From Heliomarina baculiformis (GTDB taxonomy: Bacteria; Pseudomonadota; Alphaproteobacteria; Rhodobacterales; Rhodobacteraceae): a stretch of DNA of 64,000 bases. Made by a program: the position numbers and the translations under genes. The notes beneath the pieces are model-generated. The model had not been told where the DNA came from, did not search any database, and worked only from the letters and a program-made list of their open reading frames with translations. Positions 1 through 9,356 of the stretch are shown here, piece by piece (the first letter of the stretch is position 1; every line of letters starts with the position of its first letter). The stretch spans positions 1 to 64,000 of the forward strand of contig NZ_JAIMIC010000002.1 in the NCBI RefSeq assembly GCF_019966545.1, read 5' to 3'.

Positions 1-2
1 GA

Positions 3-62
3 TGCCCGAAGGTCTTCCTTTCGGCCATCGCCCTCGCCGCCCTCGTCATCTACTGGTTATGA
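3..62 (+). CDS. C-terminal end of a probable membrane protein (partial, cut by window start)
   Basis: One frame runs open from the window edge to a TGA at 60-62. It encodes a short hydrophobic tail (LSAIALAALVIYW then stop) that looks like a last transmembrane helix. Only 19 codons are visible, so neither family nor function can be given, and chance cannot be excluded. Confidence 0.3.
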   Translation, partial: CPKVFLSAIALAALVIYWL

Positions 63-260
63 ATCCTGACCCTAAGCGGGCCATGCGGTGCAAATGACGA
101 ATTTCTCCTCGCCGCAACCGCCCAAATCCTTCGCGAATTAGTCAAGATCTTTCCAGCACTGCAGCAAACGCGCAAAGCCTACAGGAGATGCGCTCGCGCT
201 CAGTTTGTGCCGTCATTTTGTGCGCAAGCAACACGTTGCTTTTCCGAAGAATGGGCGGAA

Positions 261-277
261 AGCGGTCGTTCGCTGCG
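261..277 (+). repeat. Copy of a dispersed degenerate intergenic motif
   Basis: The bases AGCGGTCGTTCGCTGCG resemble motifs in other intergenic regions of this window: 18333-18354, 19296-19319, 19957-19979, and more weakly 5545-5560. All begin AGCGGTCAT/GT or similar and end in a GC-rich GCTGCG/GCAGCG block. No gene is seen in 63-337 apart from this motif. Confidence 0.4.
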
Positions 278-337
278 GATGCTCCAATGGGCTAGGCAGG
301 CTGGAAATCGCGTCCGGCAATACCAAGCCACTGACGG

Positions 338-1317
338 CTATCCCATAGTTCTGCTTTGAATTATCTGTTGCAGCCGTTCGGTGTCTTCCTCAAATCGTGC
401 CGCCCGATCCTCAAGTCTACGCCGACTTTCAGCCCCTCTTGCTTTGCTGGCCATCTGTCGGATCAAGGCGGCGCGGCCTTTGTGGACGTGCAGCGCGTTG
501 AACAGGCTTTCGTCCAGCGCCCGGTTTTGGCTCTCGTTCAAACTGTCCAGTGTGTATGCATGCCCGGTGTGGCATCGAAAACGGGTCATCGGACCGTCTT
601 CGATCTGCCAAAGAACCCCGTTGCAATGCGGACAATTATACGGCGATAGCTCTCCCAGACGTTCCTCGTTGGCCATGGTCGCTCCTTCCAGCCCTGCGAT
701 TTTCAACTCGATCCCGATGTCCCAGGGCACGGCATTTCCGGGGCCGCAGGGCGTGTTGGTCAAGGCCGCGATTTCGGCGCCAAGTGTTTCCAACACAACC
801 GGCTCCGCCTCGGGCACAGCTGTTAGGGCGGCGTTCGGCATGTCGGGAAAATCCGCGCTTTCCGGCGACTGTACAAGGATCTGCCCACCGGTCCTGTGCA
901 GCGCCCTTGCGCCTGCCGCACCGTCATCCATCAGACCCGAGAGGATCACGCCAATGGCACGAGGACCGCGATAAACCGCTGCGGAGCGGAACAGCTGGTC
1001 GATGGCGGGCCGAAAATTGTTCTCGTGGGCCCCACGACGCAGATGCAGGTGGTCGTCGCCGATCATCATGTGAAAGTCAGGTCTGGCAAATATGATCCTG
1101 CCTGCCTCAATCGCCATGCCGTCCTCGGCCAAAAGGCGGGCATCTTGGAATAGCCTGACAATAGATCAACAGAATGAGTGTCACCCACGTTGGAGAAATG
1201 CTGGCATACCAGAACGGCGGCGGGCAGGTCCGACGGCAAGTCAGCCAGCAAGCGTCGCAACGCGGTAAAGCTACCCGCGGAACCTCCAATGACCACGGTG
1301 TCTATGCGTTGCGTCAT
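338..1317 (-). pseudogene. CheB-type methylesterase, one frameshift
   Basis: The product resembles the catalytic domain of the chemoreceptor glutamate methylesterase CheB. The first part (1317 to about 1130) has the Ser motif VVIGGSAGS and the His motif VCQHFS. The second part, in another frame, resumes with AEDGMAIEAGRII and carries the Asp motif LSGLMDDGAAG. A C-terminal extension has a Cys pair (YNCPHCNG) and an RCHTGHAY motif of zinc-ribbon type, common in stand-alone CheB-like proteins of alphaproteobacteria. The frames join at a run of four T (minus strand), so one missing base explains the break. ATG at 1317 is chosen because AGGAGGGG lies upstream. No receiver domain is present. It is divergent from the CheB/CheR/kinase gene. 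It may be a real pseudogene or a sequence error. Confidence 0.75.
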
Positions 1318-1382
1318 CCCATTGAGCCCCTCCTGTAATATGCAATTTGTCGATGCCCGCGAATTGCTTGTGGCCAATTGGC

Positions 1383-1408
1383 AAACGGTATCTTCGATGT
1401 TACCGTTT
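1383..1408. promoter_or_regulatory. Inverted repeat between the divergent cheB-like genes
   Basis: AAACGGTA (1383-1390) and TACCGTTT (1401-1408) form a perfect 8-bp inverted repeat with a 10-nt spacer. It lies in the only non-coding stretch between the two divergent genes, 43 nt before the GTG start at 1451. It could be an operator shared by both promoters or a hairpin; no regulator can be named. Confidence 0.4.
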
Positions 1409-1450
1409 CTTAAGATTCACACAATGTATCTGTGAAAGGGGGTCTTGTTT

Positions 1451-4400
1451 GTGTTTCCAGTGATCCCTGTCGTAGGCATAGGTGCGTCCGCTGGCGGGCT
1501 TGAAGCCCTCAAAACCATGATCAGCCGCACGTCGCCCCATACGGGGGCCGCCTACGTGATCGTTCAGCATCTGTCCCCGGATCAAAAGTCGATCCTGCAC
1601 GAGCTGCTGCAGACGCAGACAGACATCCCGGTGTCACAGATCGACGACGGCGAGTATATCGAGGCGAACCATTTTTACGTGGTGCCCCCGGAAACGTGGC
1701 GAGCATCGAAGGCGACCGGTTGAAACTAACCGTCAGGGATTCGCACGATGCTCACCACCGCCCGATAGATACCTTTTTCGGGTCGCTGGCCGCCGAACGT
1801 GGGCGCGACGCCTATTGCGTCATCCTTTCGGGCACCGGAAGTGACGGCTCGGCCGGTCTGAAGGAAATCAAGGCCGCAGGAGGCTTTGCGCTTGTGCAGG
1901 AAAGCAAGGGCGCTCGCTTTCCCGGTATGCCTGACTCGGCGGTCGCAACAGGATTGGTCGACTTCATTCTTCCAGCCGGAAAGATCGCGGGGCGACTGGA
2001 CGAGATCATCCAGCATCGCTGGCGATTGAGCAAAGGTGATGATGCTGATGCGCTGAAGCAGGAGATTGAAGCGGCTCTGCCACGCTTTGCGGAGCGCCTT
2101 GCCGAAGTCGCCGGTAACGATTTCAGCGACTACAAGCCTGGAACGCTGGTGCGCCGGATCGAGCGCCGCATGACCGTCCTGCGGCTGACGGACACTGAAG
2201 CGTTTCTCAATACGCTTGATGACGAGACGGAAGCACAACTGCTGGCGCAGGAGTTTCTGATTGGCGTAACGCAGTTCTTTCGGGACCCCGAGGCTTTCGA
2301 GGCGTTGCGAACTCTTGCGGTCGACTCTCTGTTCGCATCAACCGAAAGCAATATCCGTATCTGGGTCCCGGGCTGTTCCACCGGCGAAGAGGCTTATTCG
2401 CTTGCCATGTTGATGATTGAGGAAATGGAGGCCCGCAAAGACCAGCGTGTGGTTCAGGTTTTCGGCACCGACATCGACACCCCTTCGCTGGTTGCGGCGC
2501 GCTACGGTCTATACTCCGCCAATTCGGTGGGAAAGCTGAGCGAAGAGCGCCTGCAGAATTTTTTTCAGCTCGAAAACGGGCAGTATCGCGCCATTCCCAA
2601 GTTGCGAGAGATGTGCGTTTTCGCGCCACACAATCTGCTGCAGGATCCACCGTTTTCGCGACTTGACCTGATTTCCTGCCGGAACCTGCTGATCTACCTC
2701 TCGGCCGGTTTGCAACGGCAGGTCATTCCGCGCTTTCATTTCTCACTACGCGGCAAGGGCCACCTGTTTCTTGGTCCATCTGAAAGCCTTGCCGGAGAAG
2801 AGGGATTATTCGATGTCGTGGACAAGACACATCGGATTTTCCGAAAGAACCCGGATGCGCGGACCACCTACTCCGCCTTGCTAGACGCACCGCGCCGACC
2901 GCGTGCCTTGCCACACGAGAAACTGATGGACGAGCCGCGGGCGGAAGTATCGCTCGACCTGTCGAGAGAGGCGTCAGTCCAGCGTGACTTCCTTCGAAGC
3001 TACGCTGCACCTTTTGCGCTTTTGTCGCGTACCGGTGACGTGCTGTATCTTTCAGAAAAGATGGCCGAGTTTGCTCGGCCGTCTCCGGGAACGTCCTCGA
3101 CGATGCTTGACGCCTATCTTGCGCCCGAGTTGCGCCTCGCCGTGCGGACGGCGTTGACAGAGGCGAAACAGACCGGAGAGGCACAGCGTATCGACAATGT
3201 GATGGTCGCAGGCGCCCCCCGGCCGCGAGTCTTCGATGTCGAGGTGGGGCCAAGCGGGTCGGAATTCATCCTTGTGCTGACCGAAGCCCGCGCCGTCGAT
3301 GCAGCTGACCTCGGGACCGCGGTCGAAAAACGCGAGACGGCGAACCGAGACATTCTGGAAACGGAGAACATCCAGCTTCGAAAGCAGCTTGCCACGACAT
3401 TGCAGGAATACGAGACGTTCGGTCAGGAGCTGAAAAGCACCAACGAAGAACTGATGAGCATGAACGAGGAGTTGCAATCCTCGAATGAAGAGCTTGAGAC
3501 ATCGCGCGAAGAACTTCAATCGATCAACGAAGAGCTCGAGACCGTTAACGCGGAATTGCAGGACAACAACCGCCTTCTGATACGCGCCAATTCAGACCTG
3601 AAAAACCTATTCGAATCCACAGATCTGGCAGTTCTGTTTCTGGATCGGGAATTTTGCGTTCGAAACTTCACACCTTCCACGGCGACCCTGTTTGGTATCC
3701 GGTCGCGTGACATCGGGCGGCCTATTTCCGACCTTTCGTCACGGATCGACTACCCCGATCTGGAGGAAGACGCGCACAAGGTGGACGAGACCCTCCAATC
3801 GTTCGAGCGCGAGGTCATGGTGAAAGCGACCCGCCAGACCTTTTTGTTGCGCATCAAACCTTACCGGACCACCGACAACAGGCTCGATGGCTATGTGCTG
3901 TCGTTCATCGATATTACGGAACGCAAAAACTACGAAGAAGCGCTCAAGCGGAACGAAGAGACATTGGCGCGGCAATATGCCGAGCTGGAAAACCTTTATG
4001 ATACGACACCGGTTGGCATTTCCCTGGTTGATCGGGATTTGCGCTATATCCGGATCAATGAAAGTCTTGCCCAGATCAACGGCATTCCGCGTGAGGATCA
4101 TATCGGCAAGACCTTCAAGGAACTCCTGCCCGACCTCGAGGATGATCTTCGCGAAACCTATGATTGGATTCTAGAAACCGGCAAGCCTGTGCTCAATATG
4201 GCCATCGAGGGGGAAACCCCCGCCGCACCGGGCGAGACCCGGCACTGGATCGGTGATTTTTACCCTGTGTGCCAGGGTGAGGAGGTTTTCGCCGTTGGCA
4301 CCTGTGTTCGCGAGGTGACCGATCAGGCGAAGATGATGCAGCGTATTCAGGCGCAAAATGCCCAACAGAACTTGTTGTTGGCAGAATTGCAACACCGGGT

Positions 4401-4965
4401 GAAGAATACTTTGGCGACCATCAGCTCAATCTCGAAAATGCTTTTGAAAGGTGTCGATGATCCTGCGGTTTATCAATCAAGGCTGGACGACCGACTGGGC
4501 TCCATTTCCAGAACGCACGATCTGCTGACCGAAGGCGGTTGGACGACGACGACATTCTCGGAAATTGTCAGAACTGAAGCAGCTCCTTACCAGCGTGGCG
4601 ATCAGGAACGCGTCAGACAAACTGGCCCCGAGCTTAATCTGAGTGCGAAGCAAGCCTTGGCCTTTGGCATGGCCATACATGAATTGATGACCAATGCAGC
4701 CAAGTACGGCGCGCTCTCCGTGGAGGGAGGGCACGTTGTAATCGGCACTTCGCACGACGCCATCGACGAAAAGAACGAGGTGCGAATTGTCTGGAAAGAA
4801 TACAACGGCCCAAAGATCGAGAGCGAACCGGGCCGTAAAGGGTTTGGCAGCCTCGTCCTTGAACGCGTTTTAAAAGTCGATCTGTCTGGCGAAGTGCTTA
4901 TCGACTATCGCGAAGAGGGTTTGTGCTTTCAGGTGGATTTTCGCTTGGATGACCCCGATGAGTGA
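1451..4965 (+). CDS. Hybrid CheB-CheR-PAS-PAS HWE-family histidine kinase (frameshift near 1690)
   Basis: A multidomain signalling protein of about 1170 residues once one frame break is repaired. Its order is: CheB methylesterase (1451 to about 2010; GASAGG, VIVQHLSP and GTGSDGSAG carry Ser/His/Asp); CheR methyltransferase (about 2080-2850; SAM loop GCSTGEEAYS); a long coiled coil with repeated NEEL units (about 3370-3600); two PAS domains (about 3600-3930 and 3975-4320); and an HWE/HisKA_2 kinase (H-box ELQHRVKNTLA at about 4384, N-box HELMTNAAKYGAL, G-box GFGSLVL). The break lies at a C5-GG run near 1690, where PPG-NVASIEG becomes PPETWRAS. The frame 1696-4965 is intact. GTG 1451 is preferred, with AAAGGGGG about 8 nt upstream. 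The last codons overlap the receiver gene. Stimulus and output are unknown. Confidence 0.85.
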
Positions 4966-5323
4966 GTGCGACATCCTGGTTCTTGAAGATGAAGCATTCA
5001 TCGCGATGGATATCGGGATGACGCTGGCGGACGCTGGCTATAAGAACATTGCCATCTGTCATACAGTGGTTGAGGCAATGGAGCAGATCGACAAGGGAAA
5101 TCCCAAAATCGCGCTTCTCGATTTCAATCTTGGCAAAGATGCGACCAGTGTTCCGGTTGCGGAACGGCTCAGCCAGAGCGACGTCCCGGTCGTTTTTCTG
5201 AGTGGATATACAGAATTCACGGTCGAGATTCCTGATGGGCTTTCCAACGCACAACGCCTCGCAAAACCCTTCCGGAGTGCTGAACTGGTCGAACAGGTAG
5301 AGCGTGTCCTGGGCGGGTCTTAG
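4958..5323 (+). CDS. Single-domain response regulator (receiver only)
   Basis: About 121 residues forming one receiver domain. The acidic pocket is LVLEDEAF, the probable phospho-acceptor Asp is in IALLDFNLG, the switch Ser is in VVFLSGYT, and the conserved Lys is in RLAKPFRS. There is no output domain. The gene overlaps the 3' end of the kinase gene (an in-frame ATG at 4949 is also possible), so the two are translationally coupled and the HWE kinase is the likely phospho-donor. Such pairs often act through protein-protein interaction rather than DNA binding; the partner here is not visible. Confidence 0.85.
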   Translation: MSECDILVLEDEAFIAMDIGMTLADAGYKNIAICHTVVEAMEQIDKGNPKIALLDFNLGKDATSVPVAERLSQSDVPVVFLSGYTEFTVEIPDGLSNAQRLAKPFRSAELVEQVERVLGGS

Positions 5324-5683
5324 CCGGTCAAAGGCAGCAATTTCGGTCTCGTGTCTAGTTGGCGAGGGACGCCCACCGGGAACTGGTGAACAAACAGCAC
5401 CGAATTCGACGACGCGCCTGCATGCGATTAGCTAACATTCATGTGCCGTTTAGCTTTTGATGACTTGGCTTCGAAGCTGCCGTTCGCTGTGATAAACTTC
5501 AATGGCCGGTTTGGGCCGGTCGTGTTGGTCGACAAAGAACGGACTGCGGCCATTCGCTGCGTTGGCGGCCAGAGCTGGGTATGGAGCAGAGCGGCTCTCC
5601 GCCGCACTCTAACACAGATTTGTTGAGCAGACTTTGCGGCCATTTGTTGCGAGATGTCCTCCCCAATCGACAAAGCCGACGCC
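5324..5683. other. Intergenic stretch without a convincing gene
   Basis: About 360 bases between two convergent genes. Around 5545-5650 it contains a degenerate repeat-like segment (GCGGCCATTCGCTGCG at 5545-5560 and ACTTTGCGGCCATTTGTTGC further on) that resembles text near 18500. Short open frames on both strands show no recognisable protein. Confidence 0.4.
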
Positions 5684-6670
5684 CTAACCCTCCGCCGCCG
5701 CAATCCCGAAGCGCTGACGGTAGGCGGCGGGCGAGACGCCGACGAGCTTGTGGAAGATCTTTCGGAAGGCTGCTGGATCGGAGTAGCCGACGTCCCAGGC
5801 AATGTGATCCACCGTTTCCGGCGTGCGCTCAAGGCGTTCACGGGCTTTGGCGATTCGCACCTGCTGGAGGTAGGCGTTCGGCTTGTGCCCGGTGGCGGCG
5901 GTGAAACGACGCAGGAATGTGCGTTCGGTCAGCCCGGCGACGGCGTGCAGGTCGGCTTGCTGTAGAGCCTTTGTGAAGTGCGCGTGGAGATGGTGCTGCG
6001 CCCGGCGGATGGCCTCGTCGCCATGGTCGAAGCGCGGGATGAAGGCCGCGAAGGGCCGTTGGCTGGAGCGCGGCGGGTCGATCAGCAGGAACCGCGCGGT
6101 GGCCAGCATGGTGGCGGGGCCGAGAAAGCGCTCGACGAGGGTGAGGCCCAAGTCTGTCCAGGCCAAGATGCCGCCGGCGGTGACGATGTCGCCGTCATCC
6201 AGCACCATCCGGTCATCGGCCACCTCGATATCGGGAAAGCGCCGGGCAAGTTGAGCGGCGAAGGCCCAGTGGGTGGTGGCGCGTCGTCCGCTCATCAGCC
6301 CCGTCTCTGCCAGCACGAAGGCGCCTGCGCAGACGGACCCCAGCACGGTCCCCTCGCTGTGGCGCGCCCGCAGCCAGTCGGCAGCGGCGGGAAAGGGCTC
6401 CATTTTCTCCGGTATCACGAGGCTCGGCGGAGCGATGGCATGGCTTAGCCTGTGCGGCAGGTCGGGGTGGCTGTCCCAGTTGCAGGTCACCGCTTCGTCG
6501 GACGCCGCCCAATGCGACACGCGGATCACGCGCCCTCCGGCCCATTCGCCGGCGATGCGGAAGAGGTCGGTCATACCGTAGATCGCAGAGAGCTGGCAGT
6601 CGGGGTAAATCAACAGCCCGATCTCAGCCGCGGGCGCGGAGGCGTTCGTCGTTTTCGGTTTTATCTTCAT
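5684..6670 (-). CDS. GlxA-family transcriptional regulator (DJ-1/PfpI-like plus AraC HTH)
   Basis: 328 residues. The N-terminal half (about 15-190) is a DJ-1/PfpI class I glutamine-amidotransferase-like domain with the nucleophile-elbow Cys in GSVCAGAFVLA. The C-terminal part (about 225-325) is an AraC/XylS double helix-turn-helix (LTERTFLRRFTAATGHKP ... VGYSDPAAFRKIFHKLVGVSP). This is the usual layout and length of GlxA-like activators. ATG 6670 is the first good start. It is divergent from the CutA-like gene at 6803, so it may control the adjacent hydrolase genes; the ligand is unknown. Its upstream region shares a motif with that of the LysR gene at 12634. Confidence 0.9.
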   Translation of the reverse strand: MKIKPKTTNASAPAAEIGLLIYPDCQLSAIYGMTDLFRIAGEWAGGRVIRVSHWAASDEAVTCNWDSHPDLPHRLSHAIAPPSLVIPEKMEPFPAAADWLRARHSEGTVLGSVCAGAFVLAETGLMSGRRATTHWAFAAQLARRFPDIEVADDRMVLDDGDIVTAGGILAWTDLGLTLVERFLGPATMLATARFLLIDPPRSSQRPFAAFIPRFDHGDEAIRRAQHHLHAHFTKALQQADLHAVAGLTERTFLRRFTAATGHKPNAYLQQVRIAKARERLERTPETVDHIAWDVGYSDPAAFRKIFHKLVGVSPAAYRQRFGIAAAEG

Positions 6671-6719
6671 GCGTCCGCTCCCACCCGATTTCGAGGATCG
6701 AGATTATCCTGAAAAATGA

Positions 6720-6742
6720 AATTCCACATCTCATTTTGTCCC
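6720..6742. promoter_or_regulatory. Conserved 23-bp motif shared with the lysR/snoaL intergenic region
   Basis: The motif starts AATTCC(A/G)CATCTCA and ends TTTGTCCC. It matches 12620-12642 at 21 of 23 positions, and the similarity extends about 15 bases to the left (from 6705) more loosely. Both copies lie between divergent genes. It is a candidate operator or a duplicated promoter relic. Confidence 0.45.
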
Positions 6743-6802
6743 ACTTAACGGAATTAACCCAGGGCCATAGCTTCGAGTCACAACGTAATCGGAGTGAAAA
6801 CC

Positions 6803-7273
6803 ATGCAATACTACCAAGTCTTCATCAGCGCCGAACAGACCGCTCAGGCCTATCGCATCCTCGACGCGCTCATCGCTAAGCAGCTCGTCTTCGGCGGCCC
6901 CATCGTCGGTGGCCCGGCCAAATTTCTCTGGAACTTCAAGGACAGCGACGTGCCCGAGAGCATGCGCAAGCCGAAGCTGCTGACGTTGGAGCAGGATTAC
7001 AACTACATCATCAGCTACACCCGCGAGGACCTGAAGGAGGAGCTGATCGAAGTGGCCGAGGCCGCCTCGCTCGAGGAGGTCTGCATGATCTCCTTCCTGC
7101 CGATTGAGACCAACCGCTCGCTGCGCCTCCTGCTCGACGCCTCCTTCGAAGGCAAGGGCGAACTGGCCGCGCCCGAACCGGTGGATGCGACGGTGGCCCT
7201 CACCTTCGTGCCCAGCGAGCAAATCCCGTCGCGGACTAAGAGTTCCAACGGCGAGATCGGCACCCGCACCTGA
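6803..7273 (+). CDS. CutA-like small protein
   Basis: 156 residues. The pattern of a short beta-alpha N-terminus (YYQVFISAEQTAQAYRIL), a central YNYIISYTREDLKEELIEV segment and a later EEVCMISFLPIE segment resembles CutA1 ferredoxin-like divalent-cation-tolerance proteins, which are about 110 residues. The C-terminal 35 residues are extra. ATG 6803 follows CGGAG; a GTG nine bases earlier is possible. The assignment is by overall pattern only, and a different ferredoxin-like fold is possible. A GC-rich inverted repeat (GGCGGAG/CTCCGCC, 7284-7301) follows the stop. Confidence 0.5.
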   Translation: MQYYQVFISAEQTAQAYRILDALIAKQLVFGGPIVGGPAKFLWNFKDSDVPESMRKPKLLTLEQDYNYIISYTREDLKEELIEVAEAASLEEVCMISFLPIETNRSLRLLLDASFEGKGELAAPEPVDATVALTFVPSEQIPSRTKSSNGEIGTRT

Positions 7274-7451
7274 CAAGCCCCCCGGCGGAGCCCCCTCCGC
7301 CGCCCGAGTAACAATTGGACAAGGCGATGCCGCCAAAGGGACCACGTTTTTCATCATTGTCATTTTTGCCTCGAAGATTGTCAGAATCGCCACGCCCATT
7401 GATGTCACGCCTTGTCTATCTCTGTCCACATCGAAACCGAAAGGACTGGCA

Positions 7452-8390
7452 ATGACACCCGATCTCACACGGCGGGCACTTCTCAAGGGCGCAACGGCCG
7501 CGGCCGCGCTCCTCACCTTGCCGACCTCCATCCTCGCTCAAACTGAAGGACCCTTCACCATGGCTACGATCACCACCCGCGACGGCATCGAAATCTTCTA
7601 CAAGGACTGGGGCACGAAAGACGCCCAGCCCATCGTTTTCCACCACGGCTGGCCGCTCTCCGGCGACGACTGGGACAACCAGATGTTGTTCTTCCTCGCC
7701 CAGGGCTACCGGGTCATCGCCCATGACCGCCGCGGCCACGGCCGCTCCGAGCAGGTCTCGGACGGGCACGACATGGACCACTACGCCGCCGACGTGGCCG
7801 ATCTCGTCCGGGCGCTGGACCTACGCGATGCCATCCACATCGGCCACTCCACCGGTGGCGGCGAGGTGGCGCGCTATGTTGCCAATGCCGAGCGGGGCAG
7901 GGTGGCGAAGGCCGCGCTGCTGGGTGCGGTGCCGCCGGTCATGGTGGCCTCCGAACACAACCCCGGCGGCGTGCCGCTGGAGGTCTTCGACGGCTTCCGC
8001 GCGGCGCTGGCCCAGAACCGCGCGCAGTTCTACCTCGATGTGCCCACGGGTCCGTTTTACGGCTTCAACCGCGAGGGTGCCGAGGTCAGCGAGGGCTTGA
8101 TCCGCAACTGGTGGCGGCAGGGAATGAACGGCGGCGCCAAGGCGCATTACGATGGGATCAAGGCCTTCTCGGAAACCGACTTCACCGAGGATCTGAAGGC
8201 CATCACCCAGCCAGTGCTGGTGCTGCACGGCGAGGATGACCAGGTCGTGCCGATCGACAACTCGGCCCACAAGGCGATCGGACTGCTGCGAAACGGCACC
8301 CTGAAAACCTATCCCGGCCTGTCGCACGGCTTCTTCGCGACGCACCCCGACATCGTCAATGCCGACTTGCTGGCCTTCGCCCGCGGCTGA
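7452..8390 (+). CDS. Alpha/beta hydrolase, non-haem chloroperoxidase type, Tat-exported
   Basis: 312 residues. The N-terminus has a twin-arginine signal (TRRALLKGATAAAALLTLP), followed by the typical MATITTRDGIEIFYKDWG start of cofactor-free haloperoxidase/esterase proteins. The catalytic triad is visible: nucleophile Ser in GHSTGGGE, Asp in HGEDDQVVP, His in LSHGFF. The oxyanion segment is HHGWPLSGDDWD. ATG 7452 has AAAGGA upstream; a shorter cytosolic form from Met at 7560 is possible. Such enzymes hydrolyse esters or form peracids in vitro; the natural substrate is not known. It precedes a second exported hydrolase by 64 nt. Confidence 0.88.
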   Translation: MTPDLTRRALLKGATAAAALLTLPTSILAQTEGPFTMATITTRDGIEIFYKDWGTKDAQPIVFHHGWPLSGDDWDNQMLFFLAQGYRVIAHDRRGHGRSEQVSDGHDMDHYAADVADLVRALDLRDAIHIGHSTGGGEVARYVANAERGRVAKAALLGAVPPVMVASEHNPGGVPLEVFDGFRAALAQNRAQFYLDVPTGPFYGFNREGAEVSEGLIRNWWRQGMNGGAKAHYDGIKAFSETDFTEDLKAITQPVLVLHGEDDQVVPIDNSAHKAIGLLRNGTLKTYPGLSHGFFATHPDIVNADLLAFARG

Positions 8391-8454
8391 CGCTTCCCCG
8401 GGGCCGCGCCACTGGTGCGGCCCGCCCCAACCCTTTCTCGCAAGGACTGACGAC

Positions 8455-9249
8455 ATGACCAGATTCCAGAACTTCCTCGCCGCCTCGGCCGCCGCCGCCT
8501 TCATCGGCACCATTGCCACGACCGGCCAGGGGCAGACCCGCATTCCCGACGACCAGCCCATCCACAACGTCGTGCTGGTGCACGGCGCCTTCGCCGATGC
8601 CTCCGGCTGGCGCGGGGTCTACGACGACCTCACCGCGCGGGGGTACAACGTGACGATGGTGCAGAACCCGTTGACGTCGCTGGCCGATGACGTGGCCGCC
8701 ACCAACCGCGCGCTGGAGCGCCAGGACGGTCCGGCGATCCTCGTCGGCCATTCCTGGGGCGGCACGGTGATCACCGAGGCAGGCGTGCATCCCCAGGTCG
8801 CCGGGCTGGTCTATGTCTCCGCCCTCTCGCCGGATGCGGGCGAAACCACCGCGCAGCAGTACGAGGGATTTACCTCGCCGCCCGAGTTCAAGCTCGACAT
8901 CGGCGAGGACGGCTACGGCTTTGTCGCGCCGGACAGCTTCCAGGCGGGCTTCGCCCATGATGTGAGCGACGCAGACGCCGCCTTCATGAGGGACGCGCAG
9001 GTACCGATCAACATGGAGGTGTTCGGCACCGTACTGGAAAACGCCGCCTGGCGGACCAAACCGAGCTGGGCCGTGATTGCCACCGAGGACAAGGCCTTTG
9101 CGCAGGAGATGCTGCACCACATGGCCGAGCGCATCGGCGCGAAGGTCACCGAAGTCTCGGCGAGCCACGCGGTCTTCATGACGCAACCCGCCGTGGTGGC
9201 CGAGACCATTGACGAGGCCGCCCGCGGGGCCGTGGTCAAGGCCGACTGA
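8455..9249 (+). CDS. Exported alpha/beta hydrolase
   Basis: 264 residues starting with a signal-like segment (ASAAAAFIGTIATTGQGQ). The core is of the EstC/salicylate-esterase-like type: VVLVHGAFADASGWRG, nucleophile elbow VGHSWGGTV, and a late catalytic His in SASHAVFMTQP. ATG 8455 is chosen because AAGGA lies about 9 nt upstream. It lies close downstream of the chloroperoxidase-like gene in the same direction, probably in one operon. The substrate is unknown. Confidence 0.85.
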   Translation: MTRFQNFLAASAAAAFIGTIATTGQGQTRIPDDQPIHNVVLVHGAFADASGWRGVYDDLTARGYNVTMVQNPLTSLADDVAATNRALERQDGPAILVGHSWGGTVITEAGVHPQVAGLVYVSALSPDAGETTAQQYEGFTSPPEFKLDIGEDGYGFVAPDSFQAGFAHDVSDADAAFMRDAQVPINMEVFGTVLENAAWRTKPSWAVIATEDKAFAQEMLHHMAERIGAKVTEVSASHAVFMTQPAVVAETIDEAARGAVVKAD

Positions 9250-9356
9250 CCTCTCGATTGCGGCAAAGCCAGGCCGAAACCCATCCCCGCCTCTGAGCGC
9301 ATTCGATGAAATGCGCTCAGAACAAGATACCCCCAAAACTGAAGAAAGTTTGCGAA

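Noticed and set aside
5428-5841. 137-codon minus frame next to the GlxA-type gene
   Set aside because: Overlaps the C-terminal HTH of the regulator in another frame; Ser/Arg-rich shadow text.
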